Assembly (NCBI RefSeq): GCF_014281965.1
Contig: NZ_JACFTB010000011.1
Span: 1-64,000 of the forward strand
Direction: 5' to 3'
DNA from: Rhodococcus sp. BP22
GTDB lineage: Bacteria > Actinomycetota > Actinomycetes > Mycobacteriales > Mycobacteriaceae
Length of the DNA: 64,000 bases
Shown: in pieces, positions 51,977-64,000 of the stretch
How positions within the stretch are numbered: position 1 is the first letter of the stretch
Layout: the number at the start of each line of letters is the position of its first letter
Position numbers and translations under genes: made by a program
The notes under the pieces: generated by a model
Databases searched by the model: none
Seen by the model: only the letters and a program-made list of their open reading frames with translations
What the model was told of the DNA's origin: nothing

Positions 51977-53394
51977 GCGCACATCCCGCCGGACCGAAGC
52001 ATGCCGCAACCCTGATCGGGGACACCGTGACCGAAAAGCCCGCAACTGCATCGGACATGACGAGGCTTCCCGCGCATGTCTATCCGCGCAACGCCGAACG
52101 CGCCGACGACGGCGTTGTCTCCCTGGCCGGAGTGCCGGTCACGGAGTTGGCAGCCGAGTACGGAACCCCGTTGTTCGTCATCGATGAAGACGACTTCCGT
52201 TCGCGTGCAAAGGAAATGGCTGTCGCGTTCGGTGATCCCGCACGCGTTCACTACGCGTCCAAAGCGTTCTTGTGCGGGGAAATTGCGCGCTGGGTCGCCG
52301 ACGAAGGGCTCTCGCTCGACGTGTGTTCCGGCGGCGAGCTGAGTGTCGCCCTTGCCGCGGGGTTCCCGGCCGACCGAATTGCCATGCACGGCAACAACAA
52401 GTCCGTCGCAGAACTGACTGCCGGCGTCACCGCCGGTGTCGAGCATGTGGTCCTCGATTCGATGATCGAGATCGATCGGCTCGACGCGATCGCCGGTGAG
52501 TTCGGCGTCGTTCAAGATGTCCTCGTCCGCGTGACTGTCGGAGTCGAGGCGCATACGCATGAATTCATCGCAACTGCCCACGAGGATCAGAAGTTCGGCT
52601 TCTCGCTAGCGGACGGTTCGGCCCTCGAAGCTGTCCGCCGAGTGTTCGCGGCAGGCAACCTCCGGCTCGTGGGACTACACAGCCATATCGGGTCGCAAAT
52701 CTTCGAGGTCGACGGATTCGAACTGGCTGCACACAAGCTGATCGGCATGCTGGCAGAGGTGGTCTCCGAATTCGGCGTGGACAAGACCGCCCAGATTTCG
52801 ACGATCGACCTCGGTGGCGGCATGGGTATTTCATATGTACCGAGCGATGACCCGCCACCGATCGATCAGCTCGCAGCCAAGCTGAAGTCGATTGTCGCGA
52901 CCGAATCCGCTCGGGTCGGTCTGCCTGTTCCGAAGGTCGATGTCGAACCCGGTCGCGCCATTGCAGGTCCTGGCACTGTAACTCTGTACGAGGTCGGAAC
53001 CATCAAGGACGTCACCGTCGATGCCACGACGCGCAGGCGCTACATCAGCGTCGACGGTGGAATGAGTGACAACATCCGTACCTCGCTGTATCAGGCGGAG
53101 TACGACTGTCGGCTTGCCTCGCGAGACAGTGAGGCCGAGGGGGTTCTGGCGCGTATCGTCGGAAAGCATTGCGAGAGTGGCGATGTGGTGATCAAGAATA
53201 CTTGGATGCCGAGTGATGTCGGTCCGGGTGATCTGCTGGCGGTAGCTGCGACGGGTGCTTACTGCTACTCGATGTCGAGCCGCTACAACCTGCTTACTCG
53301 ACCTGCCGTGGTGGCAGTGAAAGACGGAAAGTCCCGCCTCGTTCTGCGCCGGGAGACATTGCAAGATCTGCTCAGCTTGGAGGTGCAACCATGA
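51973..53394 (+). CDS. lysA: Diaminopimelate decarboxylase
   Basis: 473 residues from GTG 51973, overlapping the argS stop. PLP-binding Lys in [42 protein letters not shown] and the CESGD motif. It makes L-lysine from meso-diaminopimelate, balancing cell-wall and protein needs. Stop overlaps hom start by four bases. Confidence 0.97.
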   Translation: MSAHPAGPKHAATLIGDTVTEKPATASDMTRLPAHVYPRNAERADDGVVSLAGVPVTELAAEYGTPLFVIDEDDFRSRAKEMAVAFGDPARVHYASKAFLCGEIARWVADEGLSLDVCSGGELSVALAAGFPADRIAMHGNNKSVAELTAGVTAGVEHVVLDSMIEIDRLDAIAGEFGVVQDVLVRVTVGVEAHTHEFIATAHEDQKFGFSLADGSALEAVRRVFAAGNLRLVGLHSHIGSQIFEVDGFELAAHKLIGMLAEVVSEFGVDKTAQISTIDLGGGMGISYVPSDDPPPIDQLAAKLKSIVATESARVGLPVPKVDVEPGRAIAGPGTVTLYEVGTIKDVTVDATTRRRYISVDGGMSDNIRTSLYQAEYDCRLASRDSEAEGVLARIVGKHCESGDVVIKNTWMPSDVGPGDLLAVAATGAYCYSMSSRYNLLTRPAVVAVKDGKSRLVLRRETLQDLLSLEVQP

Positions 53395-54691
53395 CATCGA
53401 AGAAGACCATAGGCATCGCGGTGCTCGGACTCGGGAACGTCGGCAGCGAAGTAGTACGCATACTGACCGAGAACGCCTCGGATTTCGAAGCGAGAGTCGG
53501 TGTTCCCCTGGAGATCCGGGGTATCGCCGTACGTCGAATCGACGGAGATCGCGGGGTCGACCCGGCTTTGCTCACCGATGACCCTTCCGCGCTGGTGGAT
53601 CGTGACGACGTCGACATCGTGGTCGAGGTCCTCGGTGGGATCGAGGTACCGCGCAAGCTGATCCTCGCCGCGCTGGAGAAGGGCAAGTCGGTGGTGACCG
53701 CCAACAAGGCGCTGCTGGCGGAATACACCGGAGAGTTGGCAGACGCAGCCGAGAAGTCGCGCGCCGACCTGTACTTCGAGGCTGCGGTCGCCGGTGCCAT
53801 TCCCGTCGTCCGTCCGCTCATGCAGTCCCTCGCAGGCGACCGTGTCAACAAAGTGGCCGGAATCGTCAACGGCACCACCAACTTCATCCTGTCCGCGATG
53901 GACGAGACAGGTGCGGACTACGCCGAGACATTGGCCGAGGCAGGGCGGTTGGGCTACGCCGAGGCGGATCCCACCGCCGACGTCGAAGGCTACGACGCGG
54001 CATCGAAGGCAGCCATCCTTGCGTCGATCGCATTCCATACTCGCGTGACGGCAGGCGACGTCTACCGTGAAGGCATCAGCAAGATCACCTCGGCCGACCT
54101 GGAGATGGCGCGCTCGCTCGACTGCACCATCAAGCTGCTCGCTCTCTGCGAGCGCATCACCACACCCAATGGCCAGGACCGAATCTCGGCGCGTGTGTAT
54201 CCGGCATTGGTTCCGCTGGACCACCCGCTGGCCACAGTGAACGGCGCGTTCAATGCCATCGTCGTCGAGGCCGAGGCTGCCGGACGTCTCATGTTCTACG
54301 GGCAAGGTGCCGGCGGCGCTCCGACCGCGTCTGCCGTTCTCGGTGACCTCGTCATGGCTGCCCGAAACAAGTTCTACGGTGGCCGTGGCCCGCTGGAATC
54401 CAAGTACGCAAAGCTGAAGATTGCTCCCATGGGCGACATAACCACCAGGTACTACGTCAACATGCAGGTGGCCGACCGCCCAGGTGTGCTGGCCACCGTC
54501 GCTGCAGAATTCGCCAACCACGATGTGAGCATCTCGACCGTGCGTCAACAGGGTTCGGGCGACGGCGCCTGCCTGGTCGTCGTCACTCATTTGGCGTCGG
54601 ATTCCGCGTTGTCCAAGACCGTGTCGGCGTTGGAAAAGATGGACGTCGTCACCTCCGTTTCAAGCGTTCTCCGATTGGAAGGCACCACCGT

Positions 54692-54695
<4 letters not shown>
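53391..54695 (+). CDS. hom: Homoserine dehydrogenase
   Basis: 434 residues from ATG 53391 after GGAGG. NAD(P)-binding [13 protein letters not shown], catalytic region [16 protein letters not shown] and [20 protein letters not shown], and a C-terminal ACT domain [18 protein letters not shown] (about 355-372) that allows threonine feedback control. It makes homoserine from aspartate semialdehyde. ATGA overlap with thrC. Confidence 0.97.
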
Positions 54696-56709
<2,014 letters not shown>

Positions 56710-56729
56710 AACTCGCTGGTAACCGGATG

Positions 56730-56758
56730 TTGCCGACTGCGCTCTCGGAGGCTATCCT
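56730..56758 (+). promoter_or_regulatory. Candidate SigA promoter of rho
   Basis: TTGCCG (56730-56735) and TATCCT (56753-56758) are separated by 17 bases. The rho start codon lies 259 bases downstream, giving a long leader (56765-57017), as expected for rho genes that control themselves. No other gene is supported in 56710-57017. Confidence 0.55.
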
Positions 56759-57017
56759 GAGGAAAGTCCGTACATCGTGCGCTTCAGACGCCGGTTATCA
56801 CCAGGGCAATCAAGTCACAGTATTCGGGGGAATCAACGTCCGAGTTTCGTGATGTACCTGGCTCGGCCCCTCCCGTAGTTTGCATGCGGTCTCGGGTCGG
56901 TCGTCTGTCCGAATCGCGTCGATCATGAACGGAAATATCCGGGTTCGATACGACCTTCGTGCTCCGGAACGAACCCTCTGCTGCGCACACTGCGAGCGAG
57001 GGAAGGAAAGGACCTCC

Positions 57018-59225
57018 GTGACCGATACGGAACTGATCTCCGCCCCTGACAAGACGCGCCGCGGAGCTGGCCTGTCCGGAATGGTGCTCACCGAGCTACG
57101 CAGCCTTGCTGGCGAACTCGGAATCAAGAGTGTCTCCGGCATGCGCAAAGGCGACCTGATCGCCGCCATTTCCGCGCGTCAGTCAGGTAGCGGTGCGCAA
57201 AAGTCGGACGGCTCCAAGTCTGGCGCATCCAAGTCCGGCGCTGCTGAGCCCGATGCAGACAAGGCACTGTCGAGCCCCGGTACAGCCACCGTCGGTGTGA
57301 GCTCGGCGCCCGTCGTCGATAGCCCTGCGCGTGCAGAGACTGCACCTGACCGGACTGCTGCGCAGTCGGCCGCACAGGCTCCTGCCGAAGACACCACCGA
57401 CGCCCCACGCCGTACCCGAGGCCGTAGAGCTGCAGGTCGCCGCGCAGGTGCGCCCGACCAGTTGCCGCTCGACGATTCCGCTACGCCGGCCGACGGCACA
57501 CCGCAGTCCAACGCCGCTACTCAGTCCAACGCCGCTACTCAGCCTGGCGCCGCTGAATCACGCGAGGCCAACACCGAGCAGTCCTCGGTGAACGCAACTC
57601 CGAACAGCTCGGATCAGTCGGAGTCCTCGTCCAACGAGCGACCACGACGGACCCGTTCCGAGCGCGGCAACGACTCGCGCGGTGACCGTGGCAATGACTC
57701 GCGTGGCAATGACTCGCGTGGCAATGACTCGCGTGGTGACGGCAACGACCGTAGCCGCGGCAATCGCGGCGACGCATCGGACGAAGACGGCAACACCCGC
57801 ACCGACAACAACCGTGGTGAGGGTAGTCGCAACGAGAACAACCGGAACGAGAACAACCGCAACCGAAGTCGCAACCAAAGCGACGGTCGTGGCGAAGACC
57901 GTAATAGCAACAACGGTGGCAACAACGGTCCTCGCGACAGTCGGGACAACAACAACCAGGACGACGAGGGCGACGGCAGAGGGCGTAGAGGCCGTCGGTT
58001 CCGCGAACGTCGTCGTGGACGCGATCGTGGCGAGGGTGGCGAAAGCCGCGAGCGTGAGCCCGAGATTCGTGAAGACGATGTCCTGCAACCCGTAGCCGGC
58101 ATCCTCGACGTCCTCGACAACTACGCGTTCGTTCGTACCTCCGGGTATCTTGCAGGGCCCAACGACGTCTACGTCTCGATGAACCTCGTCCGTAAGAACG
58201 GTCTCCGTCGTGGTGACGCCGTGACAGGCGCGGTTCGGGTTGCACGCGAAGGCGAGCAGTCCGGTCAGCGGCAGAAGTTCAATCCGTTGGTTCGTCTGGA
58301 TACGGTCAACGGTGGCGACGTCGAGGCGGCACGCAAGCGCCCCGAGTTCGGCAAGCTGACTCCGTTGTACCCCAACCAGCGTCTGCGCCTGGAAACGACG
58401 CCGAACATTCTCACCACTCGAATCATCGACTTGGTGATGCCGATCGGTAAGGGTCAGCGTGCGCTGATCGTGAGTCCGCCGAAGGCCGGTAAGACCAGCG
58501 TTCTGCAGGCGATCGCCAACGCGATCTCGGTCAACAATCCCGAGTGCTACCTGATGGTCGTCCTGGTGGACGAGCGTCCCGAGGAAGTCACCGATATGCA
58601 GCGTTCGGTGAAAGGCGAGGTCATTGCCTCGACCTTCGACCGTCCACCGGGCGATCACACCGCGGTGGCGGAACTTGCGATCGAGCGTGCGAAGCGATTG
58701 GTAGAGGCAGGCCAGGACGTAGTCGTCCTCCTCGACTCGATCACTCGACTCGGCCGCGCCTACAACAACAGTTCGCCTGCCTCGGGCCGAATCCTCTCCG
58801 GCGGCGTCGATTCGACGGCGCTGTATCCACCCAAGCGTTTTCTCGGTGCTGCTCGAAACATCGAGAACGGTGGATCGCTGACGATCATCGCCACGGCCAT
58901 GGTCGAAACCGGTTCCACCGGTGACACCGTCATCTTCGAGGAGTTCAAGGGCACCGGCAACGCGGAGCTCAAGCTCGATCGCAAGATCGCCGAGCGACGG
59001 GTGTTCCCCGCGGTCGACGTCAACCCGTCCGGCACGCGTAAGGACGAGTTGCTGCTCAATCCTGACGAGGCAGCAGTGCTGCACAAGCTGCGGCGTGTGC
59101 TGTCCGGCCTGGACTCGCATCAGGCAATCGACCTGCTTGTCGATCGTCTGAAGAAGAGTAAGAGCAACCTCGAATTCCTGATGCAGGTGTCCAAGACCGC
59201 TCCCGGCGGAATCGACGACAACTAG
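57018..59225 (+). CDS. rho: Transcription termination factor Rho with large N-terminal insertion
   Basis: 735 residues from GTG 57018, after GGAAGGAAAGGACC. Rho_N helical domain is at 15-55 ([30 protein letters not shown]). Residues about 56-345 are a disordered insertion: Ala/Ser/Thr/Pro-rich first, then Asn/Arg/Asp/Gly-rich. The core follows: RNA-binding cold-shock-like domain from about 350 ([25 protein letters not shown]) and RecA-type ATPase with Walker [10 protein letters not shown] (about 484-492) and [15 protein letters not shown]. Rho ends untranslated or antisense transcripts. E. coli Rho is 419 residues, so the insertion is the main difference; insertions like this are usual in actinobacteria and may bind RNA. 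Confidence 0.97.
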   Translation: MTDTELISAPDKTRRGAGLSGMVLTELRSLAGELGIKSVSGMRKGDLIAAISARQSGSGAQKSDGSKSGASKSGAAEPDADKALSSPGTATVGVSSAPVVDSPARAETAPDRTAAQSAAQAPAEDTTDAPRRTRGRRAAGRRAGAPDQLPLDDSATPADGTPQSNAATQSNAATQPGAAESREANTEQSSVNATPNSSDQSESSSNERPRRTRSERGNDSRGDRGNDSRGNDSRGNDSRGDGNDRSRGNRGDASDEDGNTRTDNNRGEGSRNENNRNENNRNRSRNQSDGRGEDRNSNNGGNNGPRDSRDNNNQDDEGDGRGRRGRRFRERRRGRDRGEGGESREREPEIREDDVLQPVAGILDVLDNYAFVRTSGYLAGPNDVYVSMNLVRKNGLRRGDAVTGAVRVAREGEQSGQRQKFNPLVRLDTVNGGDVEAARKRPEFGKLTPLYPNQRLRLETTPNILTTRIIDLVMPIGKGQRALIVSPPKAGKTSVLQAIANAISVNNPECYLMVVLVDERPEEVTDMQRSVKGEVIASTFDRPPGDHTAVAELAIERAKRLVEAGQDVVVLLDSITRLGRAYNNSSPASGRILSGGVDSTALYPPKRFLGAARNIENGGSLTIIATAMVETGSTGDTVIFEEFKGTGNAELKLDRKIAERRVFPAVDVNPSGTRKDELLLNPDEAAVLHKLRRVLSGLDSHQAIDLLVDRLKKSKSNLEFLMQVSKTAPGGIDDN
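57504..57557 (+). repeat. 18-bp in-frame tandem repeat in rho
   Basis: Two exact copies of CAGTCCAACGCCGCTACT (57504-57521, 57522-57539) and a diverged third (57540-57557) encode Q-S-N-A-A-T repeats in the Ala-rich part of the Rho insertion. Confidence 0.85.
57690..57734 (+). repeat. 15-bp in-frame tandem repeat in rho
   Basis: Three exact copies of GGCAATGACTCGCGT, starting 57690, 57705 and 57720, encode a G-N-D-S-R repeat in the Asn/Arg/Asp/Gly-rich part of the Rho insertion. A diverged copy (GGCAACGACTCGCGC) lies just upstream at 57666-57680. Such repeats can change length by slippage without a frameshift. Confidence 0.88.
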
Positions 59226-59236
59226 CAGGGAACAAG

Positions 59237-59268
59237 CCGACAGGTGCGAGTGTTATTGCACCTGTCGG
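59237..59268. terminator. Hairpin after rho
   Basis: CCGACAGGTGC (59237-59247) and GCACCTGTCGG (59258-59268) are perfect 11-base arms around a ten-base loop, eleven bases after the rho stop. No T-tract follows. It could be a terminator or processing stem between rho and rpmE. Confidence 0.7.
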
Positions 59269-59399
59269 TATCGAAACATCGGGCGAAAGATCCGGTGATC
59301 GGGTCAGGCATTTCGTCTGGCATACTGATCGGCTGAGTCCGGTTCCGGTTCACGTTCTCGATTGGCGAGGGCGACCCGGCGACCATTGAAAGGGACACC

Positions 59400-59639
59400 A
59401 TGAAGGCAGGAATCCACCCCAACTACACGCTCACCACTGTTGTGTGCGGTTGCGGCAATACTTTCGAAACCCATAGCACCACCGACAAAGAGCGCATCAA
59501 CGTCGAGGTCTGCTCGCAGTGCCACCCGTTCTACACGGGCAAGCAGAAGATTCTCGACACCGGTGGTCGCGTTGCACGTTTCGAGGCTCGTTACGGAAAG
59601 CGCGCCGGCAAGAAGACAGAAGCCGACGCCGACGCATAG
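59400..59639 (+). CDS. rpmE: 50S ribosomal protein L31, zinc-binding form
   Basis: 79 residues from ATG 59400 with AAAGGGA about six bases upstream. [11 protein letters not shown] is the invariant start. Four cysteines (VVCGCGN and [12 protein letters not shown]) show the zinc-binding type rather than the zinc-independent paralogue induced in zinc shortage. Normal length; part of the rho-rpmE-prfA gene order. Followed by a strong terminator. Confidence 0.97.
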   Translation: MKAGIHPNYTLTTVVCGCGNTFETHSTTDKERINVEVCSQCHPFYTGKQKILDTGGRVARFEARYGKRAGKKTEADADA

Positions 59640-59646
59640 CTGTTCC

Positions 59647-59692
59647 GCCGACGCCCGTCCTGCGAAGTATGCAGGGCGGGCGTCGGCTTTTT
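59647..59692 (+). terminator. Strong terminator after rpmE
   Basis: GCCGACGCCCGTCCTGC (59647-59663) and GCAGGGCGGGCGTCGGC (59671-59687) pair over 17 bases with one G-U, around a seven-base loop, and TTTTT follows. It begins eight bases after the rpmE stop. Confidence 0.95.
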
Positions 59693-59748
59693 CATGTGGT
59701 GACCGTGTTGTGCAGCGACTGTGGATCTATTGAAGACGGAGAAATATC

Positions 59749-60828
59749 ATGGCGAGGACGACAAAGCCTTCGGCAATCGACGATATTCTCGCCGAGCATT
59801 CGGGCCTCGAGCAGCAGCTGGCCGATCCCGCGCTGCACAACGATCCCTCGGCGGCGCGTCGAGCAGGCAAACGTTTCGCCGAACTGGCACCCATCATGTC
59901 GGTGTACGGCAAGCTCACGACCGCTCAGGACGATCTCGAAGCTGCCCGCGAACTTGCGGCCGACGATGCTTCGTTCGCCGCGGAGATTCCGGACCTCGAA
60001 GCGACGGTAGTTCGCTTGGAACACACACTTGCAGACCTTCTGGCCCCGCGTGATCCACACGATGGCGACGACATCGTCATGGAGGTCAAGTCAGGGGAGG
60101 GCGGCGAGGAATCGGCGCTGTTCGCCGCCGATCTTGCGCGCATGTATCTACGGTACGCCGAACGCCGGGGATGGCGCGTCGAGATACTGGACGCGAACGT
60201 CTCGGATCTGGGCGGATACAAGGACGCCACATTGTCGATCAAGGCCAAGTCCGGTTCGCTCGACGGCGTGTGGGCGCGACTGAAGTTCGAAGGTGGGGTG
60301 CATCGCGTGCAGCGTGTGCCCGTCACTGAATCTCAGGGTCGAGTGCACACCTCCGCGGCGGGAATTCTGGTCTATCCGGAGCCCGACGAGGTCGAGGCAG
60401 TCCAGATCGACGAGACCGATCTCCGCATCGATGTCTATCGTTCCTCGGGCAAGGGCGGTCAGGGCGTCAACACCACCGACTCCGCTGTGCGAATCACGCA
60501 CCTTCCCACGGGAATCGTGGTGACGTGCCAGAACGAGCGTTCGCAGTTGCAGAACAAGGCCCGTGCCATGCAGGTTCTCGCAGCGCGAATGCAAGCCGCT
60601 GCAGAGGAGGCTGCCGACGAAGAGGCAGCGGCCGGGCGAGCGAGCCAGGTCCGTACCGTCGACCGTTCGGAGCGGATTCGCACGTACAACTTTCCAGAGA
60701 ACCGGATCACCGATCACCGCATCGGGTTCAAGGCACACAACTTGGATGCCGTGCTCGACGGTGAACTCGACGCGTTGCTCGATGCGCTCGGCAAGGCCGA
60801 CCGTGATGCACGGATGCAGGCCGAGTAA
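59749..60828 (+). CDS. prfA: Peptide chain release factor 1
   Basis: 359 residues from ATG 59749, after GACGGAG. The catalytic GGQ lies in [18 protein letters not shown], the stop-codon-reading tripeptide PVT in [15 protein letters not shown], and the RF core [16 protein letters not shown]. It releases the peptide at UAA and UAG. Its GGQ glutamine is the target of PrmC, encoded next. Confidence 0.97.
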   Translation: MARTTKPSAIDDILAEHSGLEQQLADPALHNDPSAARRAGKRFAELAPIMSVYGKLTTAQDDLEAARELAADDASFAAEIPDLEATVVRLEHTLADLLAPRDPHDGDDIVMEVKSGEGGEESALFAADLARMYLRYAERRGWRVEILDANVSDLGGYKDATLSIKAKSGSLDGVWARLKFEGGVHRVQRVPVTESQGRVHTSAAGILVYPEPDEVEAVQIDETDLRIDVYRSSGKGGQGVNTTDSAVRITHLPTGIVVTCQNERSQLQNKARAMQVLAARMQAAAEEAADEEAAAGRASQVRTVDRSERIRTYNFPENRITDHRIGFKAHNLDAVLDGELDALLDALGKADRDARMQAE

Positions 60829-60907
60829 TTTCAGCTGTTTTCCTCGTCGCCTTGTGCTCTGACCGCGCGTTTTCCTTCACCCCACGGCATCATGGCACGC
60901 TGTACCG

Positions 60908-61792
60908 GTGACCCGTAAACCACTACGCCTGGCAATTCTCGAAGCGACGTCGACGCTCGAGGCTGCTGGAGTTCCCAGTCCCCGCGTCGATGCCGAATTG
61001 CTGGCATCGCATCTCATCGGTGTCGAGCGTGGTCGGCTGGGCCTCGTGCCGCTCGTGGAGCCGGAGGTCATCGAGGCCTATCAGAAGACGATCGCTCAAC
61101 GGGCAAAGCGCATTCCTCTTCAATACATCACCGGCACAACAGCTCTGGGCAATATTGACGTCGAGGTCGGTCCTGGTGTTTTCGTTCCGCGTCCGGAGAC
61201 CGAGTTGCTGCTCGGGTGGGCGCTCGCCTTCCTCGAAGGGGTCGATCATCGCCCTCCCGTAGTCCTCGACCTGTGCACCGGGTCGGGAGCACTCGCACTC
61301 GCCTTGGCGAACGCGAGACCCGACGCTCAGGTCCACGCCGTCGAACTCGACCCTTCGGCACTTGCCTGGGCGAGACGCAATGCCGATCTCCGCGCAGGGC
61401 TCGGGGACACCCCCATCACCCTTCACCACGGTGACGTCACCGATCGGTCACTACTGGCAGAGCTGGACGGGCGAGTAGATGTCATCGTCGCCAACCCTCC
61501 GTACATCCCCGAGGATGCCGTTCTCGAACCCGAGGTAGCCGATTACGACCCCCACATTGCACTGTTCGGTGGTGTGGACGGACTGTCGGTGATCGGACCG
61601 ATGATCGACAACATCGCTCGATGGCTTCGGGTCGGCGGGGGAGTCGGTGTCGAGCACGACGACTCGCACGGAGAACGCGTCGCAGAATTGTTCGAGCGTA
61701 GGCGAGTATTCACCGACGTTGCTCCGCACCCCGACCTGACCGGCCGTCCACGGTTCGTCGTCGCATCTCGAGCTGTCACTCCGGAGTCCTGA
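60908..61792 (+). CDS. prmC: Release-factor glutamine methyltransferase
   Basis: 294 residues from GTG 60908. The N-terminal helical domain is followed by PLQYITGTTALGNIDVEVGPGVFVPRPETELL, cited as LQYITGTTALGN and VPRPETELL, motif I LDLCTGSGALALALA, and the NPPY motif IVANPPYIPED that binds the glutamine amide. It methylates the GGQ of RF1 and RF2 with SAM. Formerly HemK. The partnership with prfA matches the gene order. Confidence 0.95.
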   Translation: MTRKPLRLAILEATSTLEAAGVPSPRVDAELLASHLIGVERGRLGLVPLVEPEVIEAYQKTIAQRAKRIPLQYITGTTALGNIDVEVGPGVFVPRPETELLLGWALAFLEGVDHRPPVVLDLCTGSGALALALANARPDAQVHAVELDPSALAWARRNADLRAGLGDTPITLHHGDVTDRSLLAELDGRVDVIVANPPYIPEDAVLEPEVADYDPHIALFGGVDGLSVIGPMIDNIARWLRVGGGVGVEHDDSHGERVAELFERRRVFTDVAPHPDLTGRPRFVVASRAVTPES

Positions 61793-61862
61793 ACTTCACG
61801 TGTGAGGCGCGCAGGGTGAGGCTCAGGAATCTGTGGCCGGAACGCAGTGACAGGATAGAGGG

Positions 61863-62531
61863 GTGAGCACTGTCTACGACTGCCAGCAAGCCGACTCCCG
61901 CGCGGCAGGATTGACCGCAGCCAGAGGCGCCCTCAAGTCAGGTCGTCTGGTCGTGATGCCCACCGATACCCTGTACGGACTCGGCGCCGATGCATTCGAC
62001 AGCAGTGCTGTCACCGATCTGTTGCGCGCCAAGGGGCGAGGACGAGATATGCCCGTTCCGGTTCTCGTCGGATCCTGGAGCACCATCGACGGACTCGTTA
62101 CCGGTGTACGCCCAAGGACGCGCGATCTGATCAAGGCCTTTTGGCCCGGGGCGCTGAGTCTCGTCGTCCAGCAAGCTCCTTCATTGGCGTGGGATCTGGG
62201 AGATGCGCAGGGAACAGTCATGCTTCGGATGCCACTGCACCCTGTCGCCCTCGAATTGCTGCGCGAAGTGGGTCCGCTGGCAGTCTCGAGTGCGAACATC
62301 TCCGGCCAACCCCCAGCCACCACCGTCGGTGAGGCACGTGATCAGCTCGGCGGCTCGGCTGCGGTCTACCTCGATGGTGGTCCGGCCGAGCACGCTGTCG
62401 CCTCCACCATCGTCGATTTGACCTCTGAGACACCGCGGATCCTCAGGGAGGGCGCTATCGCTGCATCGGCTGTCGCGGAGGTTCTCGGCCTGCCTGTCGA
62501 GAGTCTGCTGCGGGGGAGTGCCGGCGCATGA
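61863..62531 (+). CDS. tsaC: L-threonylcarbamoyladenylate synthase
   Basis: 222 residues from GTG 61863. Sua5/YrdC/YciO fold: [43 protein letters not shown], and [22 protein letters not shown], marked as [13 protein letters not shown]. It makes threonylcarbamoyl-AMP for the t6A tRNA modification. The lack of a long C-terminal domain fits the short TsaC/Sua5 form. Its stop overlaps glyA by four bases. Confidence 0.95.
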   Translation: MSTVYDCQQADSRAAGLTAARGALKSGRLVVMPTDTLYGLGADAFDSSAVTDLLRAKGRGRDMPVPVLVGSWSTIDGLVTGVRPRTRDLIKAFWPGALSLVVQQAPSLAWDLGDAQGTVMLRMPLHPVALELLREVGPLAVSSANISGQPPATTVGEARDQLGGSAAVYLDGGPAEHAVASTIVDLTSETPRILREGAIAASAVAEVLGLPVESLLRGSAGA

Positions 62532-63811
62532 GTGAAACGCCTTTCTACGGCCCGGACTTCGCCGAATTGCACGCCGAGGATCCGGAGATCGCCGATGTCC
62601 TGCTCGGTGAGCTGGAGCGGGTCCGCGGTGGACTGCAGCTCATCGCCAGTGAAAATCTGACCAGCCCGGCAGTGATGGCTGCGCAGGGAAGCATCCTCAC
62701 CAACAAGTACGCCGAGGGGTATCCCGGACACCGGTATTACGGCGGTTGCGAGATGGTCGATCGCGCCGAGAACCTCGCTGTCGATCGGGCTAAAGCACTG
62801 TTCGGTGCCGACCATGTCAATGTTCAGCCGCACTCGGGCGCAAACGCGAATCTTGCTGTGTACGCTGCGTTCGCGAAACCGGGCGACGCGGTCCTGGCCA
62901 TGAGCTTGCCTCATGGCGGACACCTCACTCACGGTTCGAAAGTCAGCTTCTCGGGCAAGTGGTTCAGCCCCGTTCCCTATCACGTTCGGAAAGACACCGA
63001 GCTGATCGATTACGACGAAGTACGAGATCTGGCGTTGGTGCATCGTCCCAAGATCATCGTTGCCGGCGCTACGGCGTACTCACGCCTCATCGACTTCGCT
63101 GCCTTTCGTTCGATCGCAGACGAGGTCGGTGCCATCCTATGGGTCGACGCGGCTCACTTCATCGGTCTCGTTGCGGGCCAGGCCATTCCCTCTCCGGTCC
63201 CGTTTGCCGATGTCGTGTCCGCCACTACCCACAAGGTTCTGCGGGGTCCTCGTGGAGGCATGCTGATGTGCCGTGACGAGCATGCTCGTGCCATCGACAA
63301 AGCAGTCTTTCCATTCAGCCAGGGCGGACCGCTCATGCACACCATCGCGGCAAAGGCTGTGGCGTTCGCCGAGGCTGCGACGCCGAGCTACCGCAAATAT
63401 GCGCTGAACGTCGTCGCCAACGCCCAAGCCTTGTCCAACTCGCTCGTCGAGTCCGGAATGCGCACGGTGTCCGGCGGAACGGATACCCACCTCGCGCTTC
63501 TGGATCTGCAAGGTCTCGCGATCGATGGCCGCAGCGCGGAATCGCGGTGTGAGGCAGCGGGGATAACGCTCAACAAGAACACGATTCCCTTCGACCCCGC
63601 TCCGCCTGCGGTGGCATCCGGTATCCGGGTCGGATCGGCCGCGGTCACGACGCAGGGTTTCGACACGTCCGAGATGGCCGTCGTCGGAAAGCTCGTCGCA
63701 CGTGCAGTTCGCGCAGAACAGGGGACGGTCGTCGGTGATCGTGAGATTGCCGCTGTGAAGGCAGAGGTCGGCGACCTCGTCTCACGCAAGCCGGCCTATT
63801 CTCGCGCATGA
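62528..63811 (+). CDS. glyA: Serine hydroxymethyltransferase
   Basis: 427 residues from ATG 62528, overlapping tsaC. PLP Lys in [35 protein letters not shown] near the start, [17 protein letters not shown] and [14 protein letters not shown]. It converts serine and tetrahydrofolate to glycine and methylene-THF. In M. tuberculosis tsaC is directly followed by rfe/wecA; here glyA is placed between them with overlaps on both sides, so it is integrated in the operon. Confidence 0.97.
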   Translation: MSETPFYGPDFAELHAEDPEIADVLLGELERVRGGLQLIASENLTSPAVMAAQGSILTNKYAEGYPGHRYYGGCEMVDRAENLAVDRAKALFGADHVNVQPHSGANANLAVYAAFAKPGDAVLAMSLPHGGHLTHGSKVSFSGKWFSPVPYHVRKDTELIDYDEVRDLALVHRPKIIVAGATAYSRLIDFAAFRSIADEVGAILWVDAAHFIGLVAGQAIPSPVPFADVVSATTHKVLRGPRGGMLMCRDEHARAIDKAVFPFSQGGPLMHTIAAKAVAFAEAATPSYRKYALNVVANAQALSNSLVESGMRTVSGGTDTHLALLDLQGLAIDGRSAESRCEAAGITLNKNTIPFDPAPPAVASGIRVGSAAVTTQGFDTSEMAVVGKLVARAVRAEQGTVVGDREIAAVKAEVGDLVSRKPAYSRA

Positions 63812-64000
63812 ATGTCGTCGCCGTGGGTGCACCCTACGACGTGTTGGCCCAGGCGAACCAGGGCGCCGGCGTCCCCATCCGCGAATTGTTGTTGGTGTGT
63901 CTGACAGCTGCGGTTGTGACTTTTCTTGCGACCGGCGGCGTTCGGGTGCTGGCGAACAAGTTCGGTGCGGTTGCGGCACCACGTGAGCGTGACGTCCATG
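63808..64000 (+). CDS. wecA: WecA/TagO-type undecaprenyl-phosphate glycosyl-phosphate transferase, partial
   Basis: Starts at ATG 63808, overlapping the glyA stop, and runs off the right edge after 64 codons. The N-terminus contains the first membrane segment ([23 protein letters not shown]) followed by [13 protein letters not shown], the conserved P-R-x-R-D-V-H of the MraY/WecA family. It should attach GlcNAc-1-phosphate to decaprenyl phosphate, the first step of arabinogalactan linker synthesis. Position matches rfe (Rv1302). Confidence 0.9.
   Translation, partial: MNVVAVGAPYDVLAQANQGAGVPIRELLLVCLTAAVVTFLATGGVRVLANKFGAVAAPRERDVH

Noticed and set aside
50351..52051. Minus-strand open frame of 566 codons
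   Set aside because: It is antisense to argS and the start of lysA, which have clear family motifs. Its sequence has no domain and reflects GC-rich codon bias.
57690..57734. CRISPR-like or minisatellite array
   Set aside because: The units are contiguous, in frame and inside rho, with no spacers.
57558..59120. Minus-strand open frame of 520 codons
   Set aside because: Antisense to rho. Its low-complexity Thr/Ala/Val runs mirror the Asn/Arg/Asp/Gly repeats of Rho.

Overview
This window reads as a chromosomal segment from a GC-rich actinobacterium of the Nocardiaceae, most likely Rhodococcus or a close relative. The evidence is GTG/ATG starts with many 4-base stop-start overlaps, mycobacterial-type protein families (LigB, split PntAa/PntAb/PntB, CysNC, CysQ, DUF3558 lipoproteins, KstR-like operator boxes), and the order argS-lysA-hom-thrC-thrB-rho-rpmE-prfA-prmC-tsaC-(glyA)-wecA, which is that of the Mycobacterium tuberculosis Rv1292-Rv1302 region apart from an inserted glyA. 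The genus is inference. No insertion sequence, integrase, CRISPR array or rRNA gene was seen; one tRNA gene (Arg, anticodon CCG) was found.

Layout. 1-2422 is a small accessory region: short direct repeats, a GNAT enzyme, a two-part protein with a RAMA-like C-terminus, a small protein with faint immunity-protein resemblance and an orphan excisionase-type HTH protein. 2480-7749 holds an azoreductase, a TPP-riboswitch-controlled tenA-thiYXZ operon for thiamine-precursor salvage, and two small exported proteins. 7838-15049 has a carboxylesterase, ATP-dependent DNA ligase LigB, a GlcD-type oxidase, two DUF3558 lipoproteins, a peptidase E-like protein and a HIT protein. 15307-18220 is the proton-translocating transhydrogenase operon, closed by a strong terminator. 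18287-30136 is a mixed stretch: membrane proteins, a phosphotransferase, thioesterase, BenE transporter, shikimate dehydrogenase, a secreted HNH nuclease-like lipoprotein, a quinone oxidoreductase and a SNF2 helicase/SWIM protein pair. 30212-35596 is a five-gene valine degradation operon with a recognisable promoter.

The most interesting part is 36903-44937. An IclR-type regulator sits between two outward-facing operons. To the left are a DUF1214-type protein, an SDR oxidoreductase and a sulfotransferase, matching in order and approximate length the KstR-regulated M. tuberculosis genes Rv3531c-Rv3530c-Rv3529c (recalled from memory). To the right are cysD, cysNC and a cysQ fused to an NTF2-like domain, which make PAPS and recycle PAP. 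Both intergenic regions carry the same pair of palindromes in mirror order: one fits the KstR consensus TnnAACnnGTTnnA, the other is GGTnCAAATATGnACC. I infer a regulon that couples a sulfotransferase pathway, probably steroid- or lipid-related, to a dedicated supply of sulfonate donor.

44934-50101 carries a coiled-coil protein, tRNA-Arg, phosphoketolase and a DUF305/DUF3105 membrane pair. 50324 to the right edge is core metabolism and translation: arginyl-tRNA synthetase, lysine and threonine biosynthesis, Rho with a large disordered insertion, ribosomal protein L31, release factor 1 and its methyltransferase, the t6A enzyme, serine hydroxymethyltransferase, and the start of a WecA/TagO-type glycosyl-phosphate transferase that runs off the edge.
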